DNA from: Leptospira bouyouniensis
GTDB lineage: Bacteria > Spirochaetota > Leptospiria > Leptospirales > Leptospiraceae
NCBI RefSeq assembly: GCF_004769525.1
Contig: NZ_RQFT01000017.1
Span: forward strand, 62,001 to 126,000
DNA: 64,000 nt
Direction of reading: 5' to 3'
Position 1 is the first letter of the stretch, and every line of letters starts with the position of its first letter. The translations under genes were made by a program, and so were the position numbers. Under the pieces are notes generated by a model, which made no database searches, had not been told where the DNA came from, and saw only the letters and a program-made list of their open reading frames with translations. Shown here piece by piece: positions 27,730 to 37,923 of the stretch.

Positions 27730-29173
27730 ACCTTTGGTTACGAATTATCGTTAGTTTTTTTTTATCCTATCTATTGGTTTTTATTATCTAATCGATAAAA
27801 CAGAAGAATCTATCCGTCCTCGGTATATGGAAACGATTGAAGAATCGTTGAATGATACTACGCATGTACTGTCAGCAATTGTCGAAGAAAAAATAAAGTC
27901 GAATCCTAAGGAAAGATTTCATTTTAAAGCACTTCTAGAACAAATATTTCGAAAACCATTTCAAAATGTTCGTAACCGTACTTTTGAAGCAAAAATTTAT
28001 TCACTCTTAAAAACCAATGCAGACATCCAGATGTACATTACGGATGCAAATGGCATAGTGATCTTTGACTCAGAGAAGTTTCGTGAAGGACTAGATTATT
28101 CTAAATACAATGATGTTTATCTAACTTTAAAAGGAAAGTATGGAGTTAGATCGAGTAAAATGATCGAAACGGAAAAAGAAGGGGCTTTGTTCATTGCTTC
28201 TCCAATCCGTTACGAAAATGAAATCATTGGCGTACTAACAGTCATTAAACCTAAGATAGGTGTGATTCCATTCATTGAAGAAGCAAAAAACAAATTTTGG
28301 CGAATTTCATTATTAGTTGCCTCTTCAATTGCAATTGTATTTAGTTTGCTTGCTTATATTAGTTTTCGGCCTATCCTGCGATTATCGAAGTATGTAAATG
28401 CTTTAAGAACAAATGATAAAAAACCCTTTCCAAAATTAGGAATAAAAGAGTTGAATGATTTGGGAAAAGAAGTGGACCAACTTGTCATCGAACTTGAAGG
28501 AAAAAAATATGTTGAGTCTTATGTACAAACTCTTACTCACGAAATCAAAAGCCCACTTTCTTCTATATTAGCATCTGTCGAGTTAATACATTCTCATCCA
28601 ACTGAGATTGACAGATTGACAAAAACAATAGATGCGGAAGCAAAACGAATTCAAAATTTAATTGATCAATTGCTAGAGTTATCGTCTTTAGAAGGGAAAA
28701 ATTCAATCCAGTTAGAAGATACAATTCATTTGGTTCCATTACTTGAGGAAGTGATCACACGTTTTGAAATTGAGTTAGAAAGAAAAGCATTGATTGTGAA
28801 ACGAATTTTTCCAAACCATTCATTTCAAATTAGAGGAAATCAAAACTATATGCGTATGGCCATCGAAAATATCATACGAAACTCAATTGAATTTGCAAAT
28901 CCAAATGATACGATCACTGTTCGAATAGAATTTGATGAATCATCACAAACGAATCTTGTGATTTCTGACCAAGGACAATCAATTCCTGATTATGCTTTTC
29001 CAAAATTGACCGAAAAGTTTTTTTCGTTGCCGAGGCCAATTGGAAATCGAAAAAGTTCTGGTTTAGGTTTAAGTATTGTGAAGGAAATTCTGGATTTGCA
29101 CCGAGCAGCTTTAAAAATTCGAAATCTAAATCCAAAGGGTGTTGAAGTGAAAATTGAGTTTCGAAATGATTAA
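27726..29173 (+). CDS. creC: CreC-like sensor histidine kinase, frameshifted in a T9 tract
   Basis: ATG 27726 overlaps the creB stop and begins MNLWLRIIVSFF, the start of a first membrane span, but hits a stop at 27789-27791. The rest of the kinase is in another frame, open from the T-run onward, with ATG 27827 as the first in-frame ATG (448 residues). One extra T, or two fewer, in T9 at 27755-27763 would fuse both parts into an intact N-terminus. Downstream parts are complete: a PAS/Cache-like periplasmic region, a second span near residue 165, H238 in TLTHEIKSPLSS, the N-box ENIIRNS, and GLGLSIVKE. It may be phase-variable, damaged, or a sequencing error. Confidence 0.8.
27755..27763 (+). 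other. T9 homopolymer at the creC frameshift point
   Basis: Nine consecutive T residues lie inside the sequence for the first membrane span of the kinase. Ten (or seven) T would restore one frame from ATG 27726 through the T-run to the stop at 29173. Homopolymer tracts of this length are prone to slippage during replication and to sequencing error. Confidence 0.75.
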
Positions 29174-29247
29174 CCCTCACACAATCCTCACATTGCTAAC
29201 ATAATATACTCACCATTATCAATTATATTTGATGTTAGGAGTTTTTT

Positions 29248-30579
29248 ATGAGCAAATTAATATCATCTGTAAACATACGTCTTTTGATCTTGGGTGTGAT
29301 GGTTATTTTATTTATCATCCCACTTTCAATGGTTGGTTCCTTAATTGAAGAGAGAAATCAATCTCGATTGGATGCAGTTTCCGAAGTGGGTCAAAAATGG
29401 AGTCAAAACCAAACATTACTTGGCCCTGTACTTGTGATTCCTTACAACATAAGGATTCCGAAATCTGGTACTTCACAAACAAAAGAAAAATGGGACTATA
29501 TCACAGAATATGCCTATATCTTACCGGAGGAACTTACATATAATGTAGAGATGGTGACTGAAGAACGAAAACGTGGGATTTACCAAATTCCGTTGTATAC
29601 CAACAAAATTAATGCTAAAGGTAAATTTGCGCCTGTTAGAATTTCTGATTTTCCGATGGATACAACTTATATTTATTGGGAAGATGTTAGATTGATCGTT
29701 TCCGTTTCCGACTTAAAAGGATTAGGTGGTGATTTAAAACTAAATTGGAATGGAAAAGAAAAAGTTTTCACTCCAGGAACAAAATCTAATTTTTTTACTT
29801 CAGGAATGAGTCTTCCTATTCATTTAGATGATAACATTGGATTTTCCAATTTCAATATGGATGTATCCTTAAAAGGATCAGATACATTTTCTATCATACC
29901 AATTGGCAAAAAAACCAAAATGATGATGGAATCAAATTGGAAAGACCCTTCTTTTAATGGAAATCTTTTACCAGTGGATCGTGAAATTCATGAAACTGGA
30001 TTCCGATCTCTTTGGGAATCATCGTACTTCTCTCGGTCTTATCCACAAGTGATCCATGCATTGGATGAATCGATCGTGAATTCAATTTACAATTCAGCTT
30101 TTGGAGTGAGTTTACTAATTCCAGTTGATCATTATTTAAAATTAGAACGTTCAGTTAAGTATGGATTACTTTTTATTGTCACCAGTTTCACTTTGTTTTT
30201 TTTGATGGAAGTGTTTGGAGGAATTATATTACATCCGATACAATATGTACTCATCGGATGTGCTATGATCATTTTTTATGTTTTGAATTTATCATTTTCG
30301 GAACATATTGGTTATTTAGGTGCATATATGATCTCATCTCTTGCAGTTACTTCGCTGATTGGATACTATGCTATTCATGTTTTACAAAATAGAAAGAAAG
30401 GAATTATCACGTCGATGTATTATCTTTCATTGTATTCTTTTTTGTATATCATTTTGGCTTCGGAAGATCAGGCTCTTTTACTAGGATCCATAACTTTGTT
30501 TACAATTTTGGCACTGGTTATGCATTTTACACGTAAAATCAATTGGTATCAATTTGGTTTGAACACACATAATACGTAA
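29248..30579 (+). CDS. creD: CreD-like inner-membrane protein
   Basis: A 443-residue protein with one N-terminal membrane span (LLILGVMVILFIIPLSMVGSLIEER), a periplasmic beta-rich domain (about 45-300) and four to five C-terminal spans starting at YGLLFIVTSFTLFFLMEVF. The opening, with EERNQSR and GQKWSQNQTLLGPVLVIPY, matches the CreD/Cet family. CreD is induced by the CreBC two-component system and is linked to envelope integrity and beta-lactam response in Gram-negative bacteria. The gene begins 74 bp after the kinase stop, preceded by TTAGGAG. Confidence 0.9.
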   Translation: MSKLISSVNIRLLILGVMVILFIIPLSMVGSLIEERNQSRLDAVSEVGQKWSQNQTLLGPVLVIPYNIRIPKSGTSQTKEKWDYITEYAYILPEELTYNVEMVTEERKRGIYQIPLYTNKINAKGKFAPVRISDFPMDTTYIYWEDVRLIVSVSDLKGLGGDLKLNWNGKEKVFTPGTKSNFFTSGMSLPIHLDDNIGFSNFNMDVSLKGSDTFSIIPIGKKTKMMMESNWKDPSFNGNLLPVDREIHETGFRSLWESSYFSRSYPQVIHALDESIVNSIYNSAFGVSLLIPVDHYLKLERSVKYGLLFIVTSFTLFFLMEVFGGIILHPIQYVLIGCAMIIFYVLNLSFSEHIGYLGAYMISSLAVTSLIGYYAIHVLQNRKKGIITSMYYLSLYSFLYIILASEDQALLLGSITLFTILALVMHFTRKINWYQFGLNTHNT

Positions 30580-30585
30580 AACATT

Positions 30586-30624
30586 AGAACTCTGTAATGA
30601 AAAAGATTTTGATTACAGAGTTCT
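30586..30624 (+). terminator. 13-bp perfect inverted repeat after creD, likely terminator
   Basis: Arms AGAACTCTGTAAT (30586-30598) and ATTACAGAGTTCT (30612-30624) are perfect reverse complements around a 13-base loop. It begins 7 bp after the creD stop. There is no long T-run, so it may be a transcript-stabilising hairpin or a weak terminator. The remaining gap to 30990 shows nothing recognisable. Confidence 0.55.
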
Positions 30625-30989
30625 TGCTAACAGTTGAAGATTTTTTCACGATGCATATTATTTGTTTTTAAAGTCAATCGATTGAAATTTGAATGTTTAA
30701 AAAATCCAAATTCGTTCGAAAAATCAGTAATCTAAATTGAATCAACTATTTCTTACCATAATGTAATTTCTAATATCCTACCTTGGATCACCCACTTAAG
30801 TCTCACTTACACTAATTTATGAAACCATCAGAATGGTTGAATTGAAACAATTAGATAAGAAAACTACAAGTTGAACTGTCAATTATTCAAATTTTAAATC
30901 TATATGTCGCCAAAAAGGGAATTTTGATCAAAAATTCAACCTTCGTGTTTTGATTTGTTTTGGATTCTTAATTTTTTACTCGTCTTTAT

Positions 30990-33755
30990 ATGAGTATGCA
31001 CTCTTTAGATGAAAGGATGAGTTATTTTTTTAGGAAAATAGGTGCATATTTCTTTGTCTTCATTGTTTATTTTATCTCAGGAAAACTCAGTTTATATCTT
31101 TCTTCAATCGATGGATATAGCACACCTGTATGGCCACCTGCTGGATTTGCACTTGGTTTTGTTTTAATTTTTGGAAACCGAGTCTGGCTCTCTGTATTTT
31201 TAGCTGCATATTTCACGAATACACATTTTTCTGATCCAGATTTTAGCTGGCTTGAAACATTTACTAACAATCCTCAAAATATTTTTATATCGTTTGGAAA
31301 TTCCATCTCGGCATTGTTTGGTGCATATTTATTGAAAAAATGTTCTGATTCAAAATTGAATATTTTTTCTGTTAAAGATCTTTTATCTTTTTTCGTTTTA
31401 GCAGGTCCTGCCGCTGCAATAATATCTTCAATTATAGGAAGTTTTTCATTACTCATTTTCAATATTATCTATAAAGACTTTTTGTTCCAAACTTGGTTTA
31501 CTTGGTGGTTGGGTGATTCTATTGGTATCATCATATTTACTCCCATTCTCATTTTGACGCATAAATGGATTTTAAAAGAAGAAACGGGGATGAGGTTAAT
31601 TCTCTTTTGTTCCGCGACAATGGGAACATTTGTTTTGACACTTACTATTTTTTTTGTAACACGAGATTGGGAAAAAGAATTCATTCAATATCGCATCAAG
31701 ACAGATGGTCAGATCATTTCTTCTGAAATAGAAAACCGAATCTTTGAAAATTTGAGAGTTGTGAAGTCATTGGGTTCATTTATTTCAGTACAAAACAGTT
31801 TAAATAAAAAAGAATTCGATACGTATGCTAAGTCAATTTTGGATGAAACAGAAAGTGTATCGGCTGTGTCCTGGAATTTAAAAATTCCACACTCTAAACG
31901 AAGTTTATATGAAGCAAAACTCAAAAATGATTATCCAAATTCAATTGGAATCAATTTGAAAGAAGAAGGTGCTACCAAAATTTCACCAATAAAAGAGCAG
32001 TATATCTTCGTTCGTTACATATATCCATTTCCTGAAAATAAAGCAGCTGTCGGTTATGATGTTTATTCGAATCCTGTTCGAAGAGAAGCATTAAATATTG
32101 CAATGCAAACAAATGATTTAGAAATCACTGGGAAAGTGAATCTAATACAAAATGATTCCGATAATACAGGCTTCTTAGTTTTTTATCCATTGAAAAGAAA
32201 CGATGGTGAATATGGATTTGCAACAGCTGTCATAAAAATTACTTCTATTATAAAAAAATCCTTAATTGGGAGTGATCAAAATAATTTATGTGTTCAGATT
32301 TTAGAAGGTGATCAAAATCACTCTAATGAAGTATACAACCGAAATTGTATTACATCACAAGAAAAAATATTCTCTGATTTTTCTCACGTTCACAGAACAA
32401 AAATTGGAAGCCACTTACTAACTTTCCGTATTGTAGCAACAAAAGAATATTTTGATAAGAACTTAACAAATGCTTCTCGTTTTATATTAATTATTTCGTC
32501 CTTTCTAACTGGGTTACTTGGAATATTAATGTTAATCATTCTTGGAAAAGAAAAAAGTATCCAAGAAATCGTTGAGAAACGAACATTTGAGTTGGAAAAA
32601 GCCAATCGAGTAAAATCTGAATTTTTGGCAAATATGAGCCATGAAATACGAACTCCAATGAATGGAGTACTCGGTATGTTGACTTTATTAGAAGAAACGA
32701 ATGTTGATATTGAACAAAAAGATTATTTGGACAATGCTAAAAAATCTGTTTTATCATTGCTAACTATTATCAATGATATCTTGGATGTTTCAAAATTGGA
32801 AAACCATAAACTTGAAATTATTCCAACAGAAACGAATATATATAAACTTTGTCGCGATATACAACTTTTGTTCCAATCCGATGTGATTGAAAAAAATTTA
32901 AAACTAAACCTTGATTTTACAATTGAAGATACTAATTTACATATCTTAGTCGATGAAAATAGATTGAGACAAGTATTAAATAATTTGATTAGTAATTCAC
33001 TTAAGTTTACGCCAAGTGGAATCATTACTTTAGCAGTCAAATTGGAACCTAGTAGAAATTTTATCGAATTCTGTGTTCATGATACTGGGATTGGAATTTC
33101 TGAAGAGAATATGAAGAGATTATTTGATCGTTTTGTGCAATTAGAAGATGCAAGAACAAAACGATTTGAAGGCGCTGGACTAGGGTTGTATATATCAAAA
33201 CAGTTAGTGAAATTGATGGGTGGTGAAATCAAAGTGGAAAGCATCTTAAATATAGGATCAACATTTAAGTTTACAATTCCTTTCCATCAAGTTGATGTTC
33301 CAGTTCAAACAATCATAAGAATAGAATCACAAGAAACTTTTAATTTAAAAAACGTTAATGTGTTAGTGGCAGAAGATAATCTTCTTAATCAAAAGTTTGT
33401 AAGAAAAGTTTTAGAAAAGGAAAAAGTAAATGTGACAATTGCATCAAATGGTATAGAAACAATTCAACTATTGGATGCATCACTTTTAAATGAAAGTAGG
33501 AAATACGATTTGGTACTTATGGACATTCAAATGCCTGAATTGGATGGATTAGAAACTACAAAACGAATTCGAAAAAGAAGAGATGAATACCAGAACATTC
33601 CTATCATAGCACTCACTGCAAACAATATGGACTCCCAAATAAAAGAATATTTAGAGAATGGTATGGATGATTGCGTTAAAAAACCAATCATTCTATCAGA
33701 ACTTCTCAATTCAATTTATAAAATATTTTCTAAATCAAATGAAATCAAACAGTAA
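30990..33755 (+). CDS. Hybrid sensor kinase: MASE1-CHASE-HisKA-HATPase-REC
   Basis: A 921-residue protein. The N-terminal membrane sensor of about eight spans contains STPVWPPAGFALGFVLIFG, typical of MASE1. A CHASE-like extracytoplasmic domain follows at about 225-480, closed by a span at about 500. The kinase core has FLANMSHEIRTPMNGVLGM (phospho-histidine near residue 550), NNLISNSLKFTPSG, DTGIGIS and GAGLGLYIS. A C-terminal receiver begins NVLVAEDNLLNQKF, with phosphoacceptor aspartate in LVLMDIQMPELDG. The ligand is unknown, and the output would be phosphotransfer to a partner not visible here. Its end overlaps the convergent DUF4256 gene by 11 bp. Confidence 0.9.
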   Translation: MSMHSLDERMSYFFRKIGAYFFVFIVYFISGKLSLYLSSIDGYSTPVWPPAGFALGFVLIFGNRVWLSVFLAAYFTNTHFSDPDFSWLETFTNNPQNIFISFGNSISALFGAYLLKKCSDSKLNIFSVKDLLSFFVLAGPAAAIISSIIGSFSLLIFNIIYKDFLFQTWFTWWLGDSIGIIIFTPILILTHKWILKEETGMRLILFCSATMGTFVLTLTIFFVTRDWEKEFIQYRIKTDGQIISSEIENRIFENLRVVKSLGSFISVQNSLNKKEFDTYAKSILDETESVSAVSWNLKIPHSKRSLYEAKLKNDYPNSIGINLKEEGATKISPIKEQYIFVRYIYPFPENKAAVGYDVYSNPVRREALNIAMQTNDLEITGKVNLIQNDSDNTGFLVFYPLKRNDGEYGFATAVIKITSIIKKSLIGSDQNNLCVQILEGDQNHSNEVYNRNCITSQEKIFSDFSHVHRTKIGSHLLTFRIVATKEYFDKNLTNASRFILIISSFLTGLLGILMLIILGKEKSIQEIVEKRTFELEKANRVKSEFLANMSHEIRTPMNGVLGMLTLLEETNVDIEQKDYLDNAKKSVLSLLTIINDILDVSKLENHKLEIIPTETNIYKLCRDIQLLFQSDVIEKNLKLNLDFTIEDTNLHILVDENRLRQVLNNLISNSLKFTPSGIITLAVKLEPSRNFIEFCVHDTGIGISEENMKRLFDRFVQLEDARTKRFEGAGLGLYISKQLVKLMGGEIKVESILNIGSTFKFTIPFHQVDVPVQTIIRIESQETFNLKNVNVLVAEDNLLNQKFVRKVLEKEKVNVTIASNGIETIQLLDASLLNESRKYDLVLMDIQMPELDGLETTKRIRKRRDEYQNIPIIALTANNMDSQIKEYLENGMDDCVKKPIILSELLNSIYKIFSKSNEIKQ

Positions 33756-34314
33756 TGGAAGTGCGAAAACCACGAACAGCGTAATAAGATTCGGCACCAT
33801 TATGGTAAACAAAAACAGTGCCATAACGAAAGTCACAAAATAGTGCTCCACCTAATTTTCGAATTTGACTCGGAGTTTCTATCCAACTAGATGTTTTTTT
33901 ATCGAATTCACCTAAGCTTTGTAAATGGCGATATTCCTCTTCATTTAAAATTTTAGATCCCATACTTTTTGCAAATTCGATGGCATTATTTTTTGGTTTG
34001 TTTTCTTTCCTTGATTGAAGTGCCTCTTTGTCGTAACAGAAACTTCTACGCCCAGTCGGTGATTCTGCAGAACAGTCATAAAAGGTAAAAGTATTACTTT
34101 TTTTGTCATAAAGTACGACATCTGGTTCCCCACCTGATTCTTCCATTTTGAGAAGAATTTTTATTTTGTCAGGATTTTTCCTTAACTTCTCTTCTACGAT
34201 ATTCCATTTAATTCCTTTATGACGGTTTGGAAAACTTTCAAATCTTTCTTTTAGAATGAGAAGGAGAGAATCTTGGTTCATAATGTTTTGTGCTAAAGAT
34301 TTAGATTGAATCAT
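33745..34314 (-). CDS. DUF4256 family protein
   Basis: A 189-residue soluble protein with the family hallmarks SGGEPDVV, FYDCSAESPTGRRS, ETPSQIRKLGGALFCDFRYG and the C-terminal VFVYHNGAESYYAVRGFR. The function is unknown. It is a single gene, convergent with the hybrid kinase and divergent from the lipoprotein gene at 34523. Confidence 0.88.
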   Translation of the reverse strand: MIQSKSLAQNIMNQDSLLLILKERFESFPNRHKGIKWNIVEEKLRKNPDKIKILLKMEESGGEPDVVLYDKKSNTFTFYDCSAESPTGRRSFCYDKEALQSRKENKPKNNAIEFAKSMGSKILNEEEYRHLQSLGEFDKKTSSWIETPSQIRKLGGALFCDFRYGTVFVYHNGAESYYAVRGFRTSITV

Positions 34315-34522
34315 GACTTAATAACATTAAGATCAATGAAACTAGTTTGTATTTTGATTTTTGCCTAACATTTTTGCAACCCTAAAACACCGTCTGGTTG
34401 TTATAGCAACGCCATTTTTTGACTTTAAAAACGAATTTAGAATGACAATTGAAATCCGTTATATATATGTTTGTTGAAAGTTGTGGATCAAATATATTTT
34501 ATAGACTAAACAGGAATCAGTT

Positions 34523-35878
34523 TTGAAATATATTCTACTATTTTTATCTTTAATGAGTTTGAATGCCTGTCTTCTCAATCCCATTGTTCAACAAGTGTTA
34601 TGTTCTGAGAAAGACAACAAATCACAAGATTCTCTTCTTTTTTGGCTATTTCTTGCAAACCAAAACTATTATATCGAACTCAATCGAAATTGGGCTGGAA
34701 TCAAAAAAGGCCAATCATTACAATTATCAGCTCAATACTTTGCTTTTGGTCAAAACATCAATTCAAGTTTTCAATGGTCTAGTAGCGATGTGTCAGTAGC
34801 AACAGTCGATCAAACTGGTCTTGTACAAGGGATCGGCAATGGTAAAGTTTCGATCACTGCTTCGTCTCGTGATGGAAGAGCGAGTGCTGAAAGTTCAGTT
34901 ACCGTTTATTCTGGATATGTTTATACAACTCTCAATTTTGACAATAGTGTCGCTCATTTAACGATGGATGAAAATAGCGGAGTCTTAACAGTGAATGGCA
35001 CAACTTCCGTCATTCCGGGAAGTGATCCAAATGGAATTGTAACAGATCCAAGCGGAAAATATTTATTTACTGGAAATTTTGCGAGTGGAAACATTTCTCA
35101 TTTTCTTATCAACCAAAGCACAGGGGCATTAACGGCAAATGGTAACATTACTGCCGGTGCTAATCCTCGCAATTTAGTTGTGACACCTGATGGTAAGTAT
35201 TTGTATCTCGCATCAGAAGGTACACAAACAATCCGAGCCTTTTCCATTAATGGAGATGGTACTTTAACATTTATTAATTCCTTTTCCACAGGTATTGGGC
35301 ATTCGCAAATCCAAATTTCACGAAATGGAAATTTTATTTTTTATCTCAGCCCAAACTTAACGGAAGTTGTTTCCTACCGAATCAATTATAACGATGGAAA
35401 TTTAACTTTAGTGGGGACTAGTCCATCATTTGCCAATAATGGGTCAGGCAGTATTGCTACACATCCCAATGGAAATTATTTGTATATGGGTTCCTTTCCT
35501 TCCATCACGATTTTGAGATTTGATAGTAATTCAGGTAACATTAGTTTTGTGGATTCAGTTTTACATTCAATGTCTATCAATGGTTCTATCGTCCATCCGA
35601 ATGGAAGATTTTATTATACAGTAAATATTAATAATTTATCAATTTCAGGTTATACAATTGATCCTTATAATGGTAGGATCTCGTTGTTCCAGAATTTAAC
35701 TGGTTTTAGTGGAAGTAGTTTACGATTTATCATTATTGAACCATCAGGTAGATATGCATATGTAGCAGACAACAGTGGTGAAATTAAACATTTGAGTATC
35801 AATCAAACAACTGGTGAGCTCACATTCGTTGGATCTGTAAATCCAGGTAGCGTTCAATGGAATTTAACTTTTTTATAA
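34523..35878 (+). CDS. Lipoprotein with Ig-like (BIG2) and beta-propeller domains
   Basis: A 451-residue lipoprotein starting at TTG 34523 (AGGA upstream) with the lipobox LMSLNAC. Residues about 60-130 form a BIG2-type Ig domain (KKGQSLQLSAQYF, SSSDVSVATVDQTGLV, GNGKVSITASSRDG). From about 135 on there are roughly seven repeats of the lactonase/YVTN type, each with a unit like VTDPSGKYLFTG, VTPDGKYLYLAS or IEPSGRYAYVADN. These domains suggest a surface-exposed binding or adhesion role rather than catalysis, which is an inference. Confidence 0.85.
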   Translation: MKYILLFLSLMSLNACLLNPIVQQVLCSEKDNKSQDSLLFWLFLANQNYYIELNRNWAGIKKGQSLQLSAQYFAFGQNINSSFQWSSSDVSVATVDQTGLVQGIGNGKVSITASSRDGRASAESSVTVYSGYVYTTLNFDNSVAHLTMDENSGVLTVNGTTSVIPGSDPNGIVTDPSGKYLFTGNFASGNISHFLINQSTGALTANGNITAGANPRNLVVTPDGKYLYLASEGTQTIRAFSINGDGTLTFINSFSTGIGHSQIQISRNGNFIFYLSPNLTEVVSYRINYNDGNLTLVGTSPSFANNGSGSIATHPNGNYLYMGSFPSITILRFDSNSGNISFVDSVLHSMSINGSIVHPNGRFYYTVNINNLSISGYTIDPYNGRISLFQNLTGFSGSSLRFIIIEPSGRYAYVADNSGEIKHLSINQTTGELTFVGSVNPGSVQWNLTFL

Positions 35879-35982
35879 AAACAATAATACATTCGTATAA
35901 AGTTTACTTATTTCGTGTTTTTTAAATTTAAGAAAGAAAATATATAATACGGAAACATCAAAGATTTTATTGCTTCAAAAGT

Positions 35983-36963
35983 TTATATTTCTGTTCTAAT
36001 CCTTTGGTTTTCTTTAATGATATAGTCTTCAAATTCTTTTTCATAAATTTTTACCTTTTCGGTAATTAATTTTTGTGTTTGGAATAAATTTGGATATTTT
36101 TCAAGTGAAAATGTCTCAGGATTGATTACTTCTTCAGTTTCTTTTTGCTCGATATCATATACCAATTGATTGAGTAAGACACGATAAGTGAAATAAAAAG
36201 CAAGGATTTCCATCTTATTATCAGTGTCTTTAAGCGTTTGAATCGAATCAAATTTAGCAACGAGATTTTCACCAATATTAGTTAAGGAAGTTACTTTTGT
36301 TTCAATTTTGTCTTTTGAGTCGCGAATTTCCAAAAAAGTATGGAGCATTGGCAAACTCGCTATTTGATTGATTAATATGATTTTGGATAAACTAGATTTT
36401 TCAAAATCATCAATTAAAAATAATTCAAATTTTGTTAATTTGATTTTTTGTGGGATTAGATAATTTTGAATGAAGAGTGATTCTATTGCATACGCATCTG
36501 CTTCAAACAAAGCCTTTACGATTCGATTGTTTTTGTAATATAGAAAATACCTTTGGCTATTGAAGAAATCGTAAGCATGTGTGAATTCATGTACCAAAGC
36601 TGAATAAAAAATACTTGGATTCTTTTCAAACTGATCTAAAAAGTATGTCCCTATGACAATTGCAGGTTTTTTATTTTCATTATAAAAATCCACAAAACCC
36701 ATTGCAGATATATCTTGATTAGCATTGACATCAATTAAAAAAACTACTTCCCCTTTGATGGCTTGGCTCATCATAAAATTAATTTTTTGTTCCACGAGAT
36801 CATTTTTTTTTGGAGAAGATTTAAATACAGTTTCAAACTGTGTGACCGCATTCCTAAGGATTGGTTCATAATCGCTGAGTGTTTTTGTTTTGATTGTTTC
36901 ACCAAACACTAAGTGTGGAAGAAGAAGTGTAAATAAAAGAAAAATGTAAGTGATATGTTTCAT
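35983..36963 (-). CDS. Secreted HExxH metallopeptidase-like protein
   Basis: A protein of about 326 residues. ATG 36963 has GAGG six bases upstream and is preferred over ATG 36975. A signal peptide (YIFLLFTLLLPHLVFGE) precedes the mature part. ALVHEFTHAYDFF contains a zincin HExxH motif, and FEADAYAIES about 30 residues later could supply the third ligand (Glu), giving a gluzincin-like arrangement. No named family was recognised and no substrate can be inferred. It lies 38 bp downstream of another exported protein gene on the same strand. Confidence 0.68.
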   Translation of the reverse strand: MKHITYIFLLFTLLLPHLVFGETIKTKTLSDYEPILRNAVTQFETVFKSSPKKNDLVEQKINFMMSQAIKGEVVFLIDVNANQDISAMGFVDFYNENKKPAIVIGTYFLDQFEKNPSIFYSALVHEFTHAYDFFNSQRYFLYYKNNRIVKALFEADAYAIESLFIQNYLIPQKIKLTKFELFLIDDFEKSSLSKIILINQIASLPMLHTFLEIRDSKDKIETKVTSLTNIGENLVAKFDSIQTLKDTDNKMEILAFYFTYRVLLNQLVYDIEQKETEEVINPETFSLEKYPNLFQTQKLITEKVKIYEKEFEDYIIKENQRIRTEI

Positions 36964-37001
36964 ACAACGCCTCATAAATAAATTATTTTTACCGAAATTT
37001 T

Positions 37002-37898
37002 CTATTTTAGTGACTCTGCGGAATTAGGAGTGCTTTCGATATTTATTTCTTTCAATGTCCACCCTTCATAACTTTTTAGAAAAAATAAATGGATAGTTTC
37101 ATCACCTTTCTTGAATTTTAAATATTTTCCAAAGACAAATTGATTATCATTTTTAAGGTCTAAAGATTCTAATATATCATTTGGACTAAGGTTAGCTAAA
37201 GAATTTGGAAGGTTAAAGAATCGATTTGAAATTTCATTTTTTGTATGTAATACAACAACTGGATTTTCTGTGATTTTGAATTCTTTTTGATCCTTTTCTT
37301 TTAAGATAAAATTTTGGTCGAGTAATAGAGCAATCTGGTATAAATTTTTGCTTTGGAGAATTTTGAACGTGGATGTAATCTCTAAAGTGTCAGCAACAGA
37401 TGCTATACCTTTGAAAGAAAGTTTTATACTCGTAACTTTTTGGTTTTGTACTTCAAAACTAAAATTTCTAGATGTATCGTAAGAATAATATTGAATATTC
37501 TTTAATTCTTCCTTTGTTTGTTCATCATAGGCATTTCGAATTTCATCTGGTTTCCCAAATGTTGAAATTACTTTTTCCGCATTGTCTCCTAAATTGATTT
37601 CATTCAACCCAAAAAACTTAGGATTTTTGTTACCTTGGATTTGGATCGCCCAAACTAAATCAGGTCTTTTGTTTTCAGATTCGACAACTAAAATATGTTC
37701 ATCTAACTTAAAAGCATCGTAACTGTAACCATCTTCAAATGTATGTGACTTAAAAGGTTTTCCATAAATTTCGGATACAAGGTTTCTTTTTTGTCCTAGT
37801 TTGATTCCATACATCATAAAAAGTTTTGATTCACCAAATAGGGAAAAAGGAAAAATTATAAATGTTATCGGTAATATTGTTCTTTGAATCAGTTTCAT
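37002..37898 (-). CDS. Exported protein with repeated SmpA/OmlA-like units
   Basis: A 298-residue protein with a signal peptide (TILPITFIIFPFSLFGE). Two similar segments, GIKLGQKRNLVSEIYGKP and INLGDNAEKVISTFGKP, follow the pattern of the BamE/SmpA fold (G..LG....V...GKP). The C-terminal half has no recognised domain. It is just upstream of the HExxH protein gene and probably co-transcribed, so the two may act together in the envelope. Confidence 0.6.
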   Translation of the reverse strand: MKLIQRTILPITFIIFPFSLFGESKLFMMYGIKLGQKRNLVSEIYGKPFKSHTFEDGYSYDAFKLDEHILVVESENKRPDLVWAIQIQGNKNPKFFGLNEINLGDNAEKVISTFGKPDEIRNAYDEQTKEELKNIQYYSYDTSRNFSFEVQNQKVTSIKLSFKGIASVADTLEITSTFKILQSKNLYQIALLLDQNFILKEKDQKEFKITENPVVVLHTKNEISNRFFNLPNSLANLSPNDILESLDLKNDNQFVFGKYLKFKKGDETIHLFFLKSYEGWTLKEINIESTPNSAESLK

Positions 37899-37923
37899 TT
37901 TGCTTTTAACTCTTTTTCTTTGA

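Noticed and set aside
34395..34420. GGTTG/CAACGCC hairpin followed by T6 on the plus strand
   Set aside because: Looks like a terminator, but no plus-strand gene ends shortly upstream; the stem is short and imperfect, so not called.
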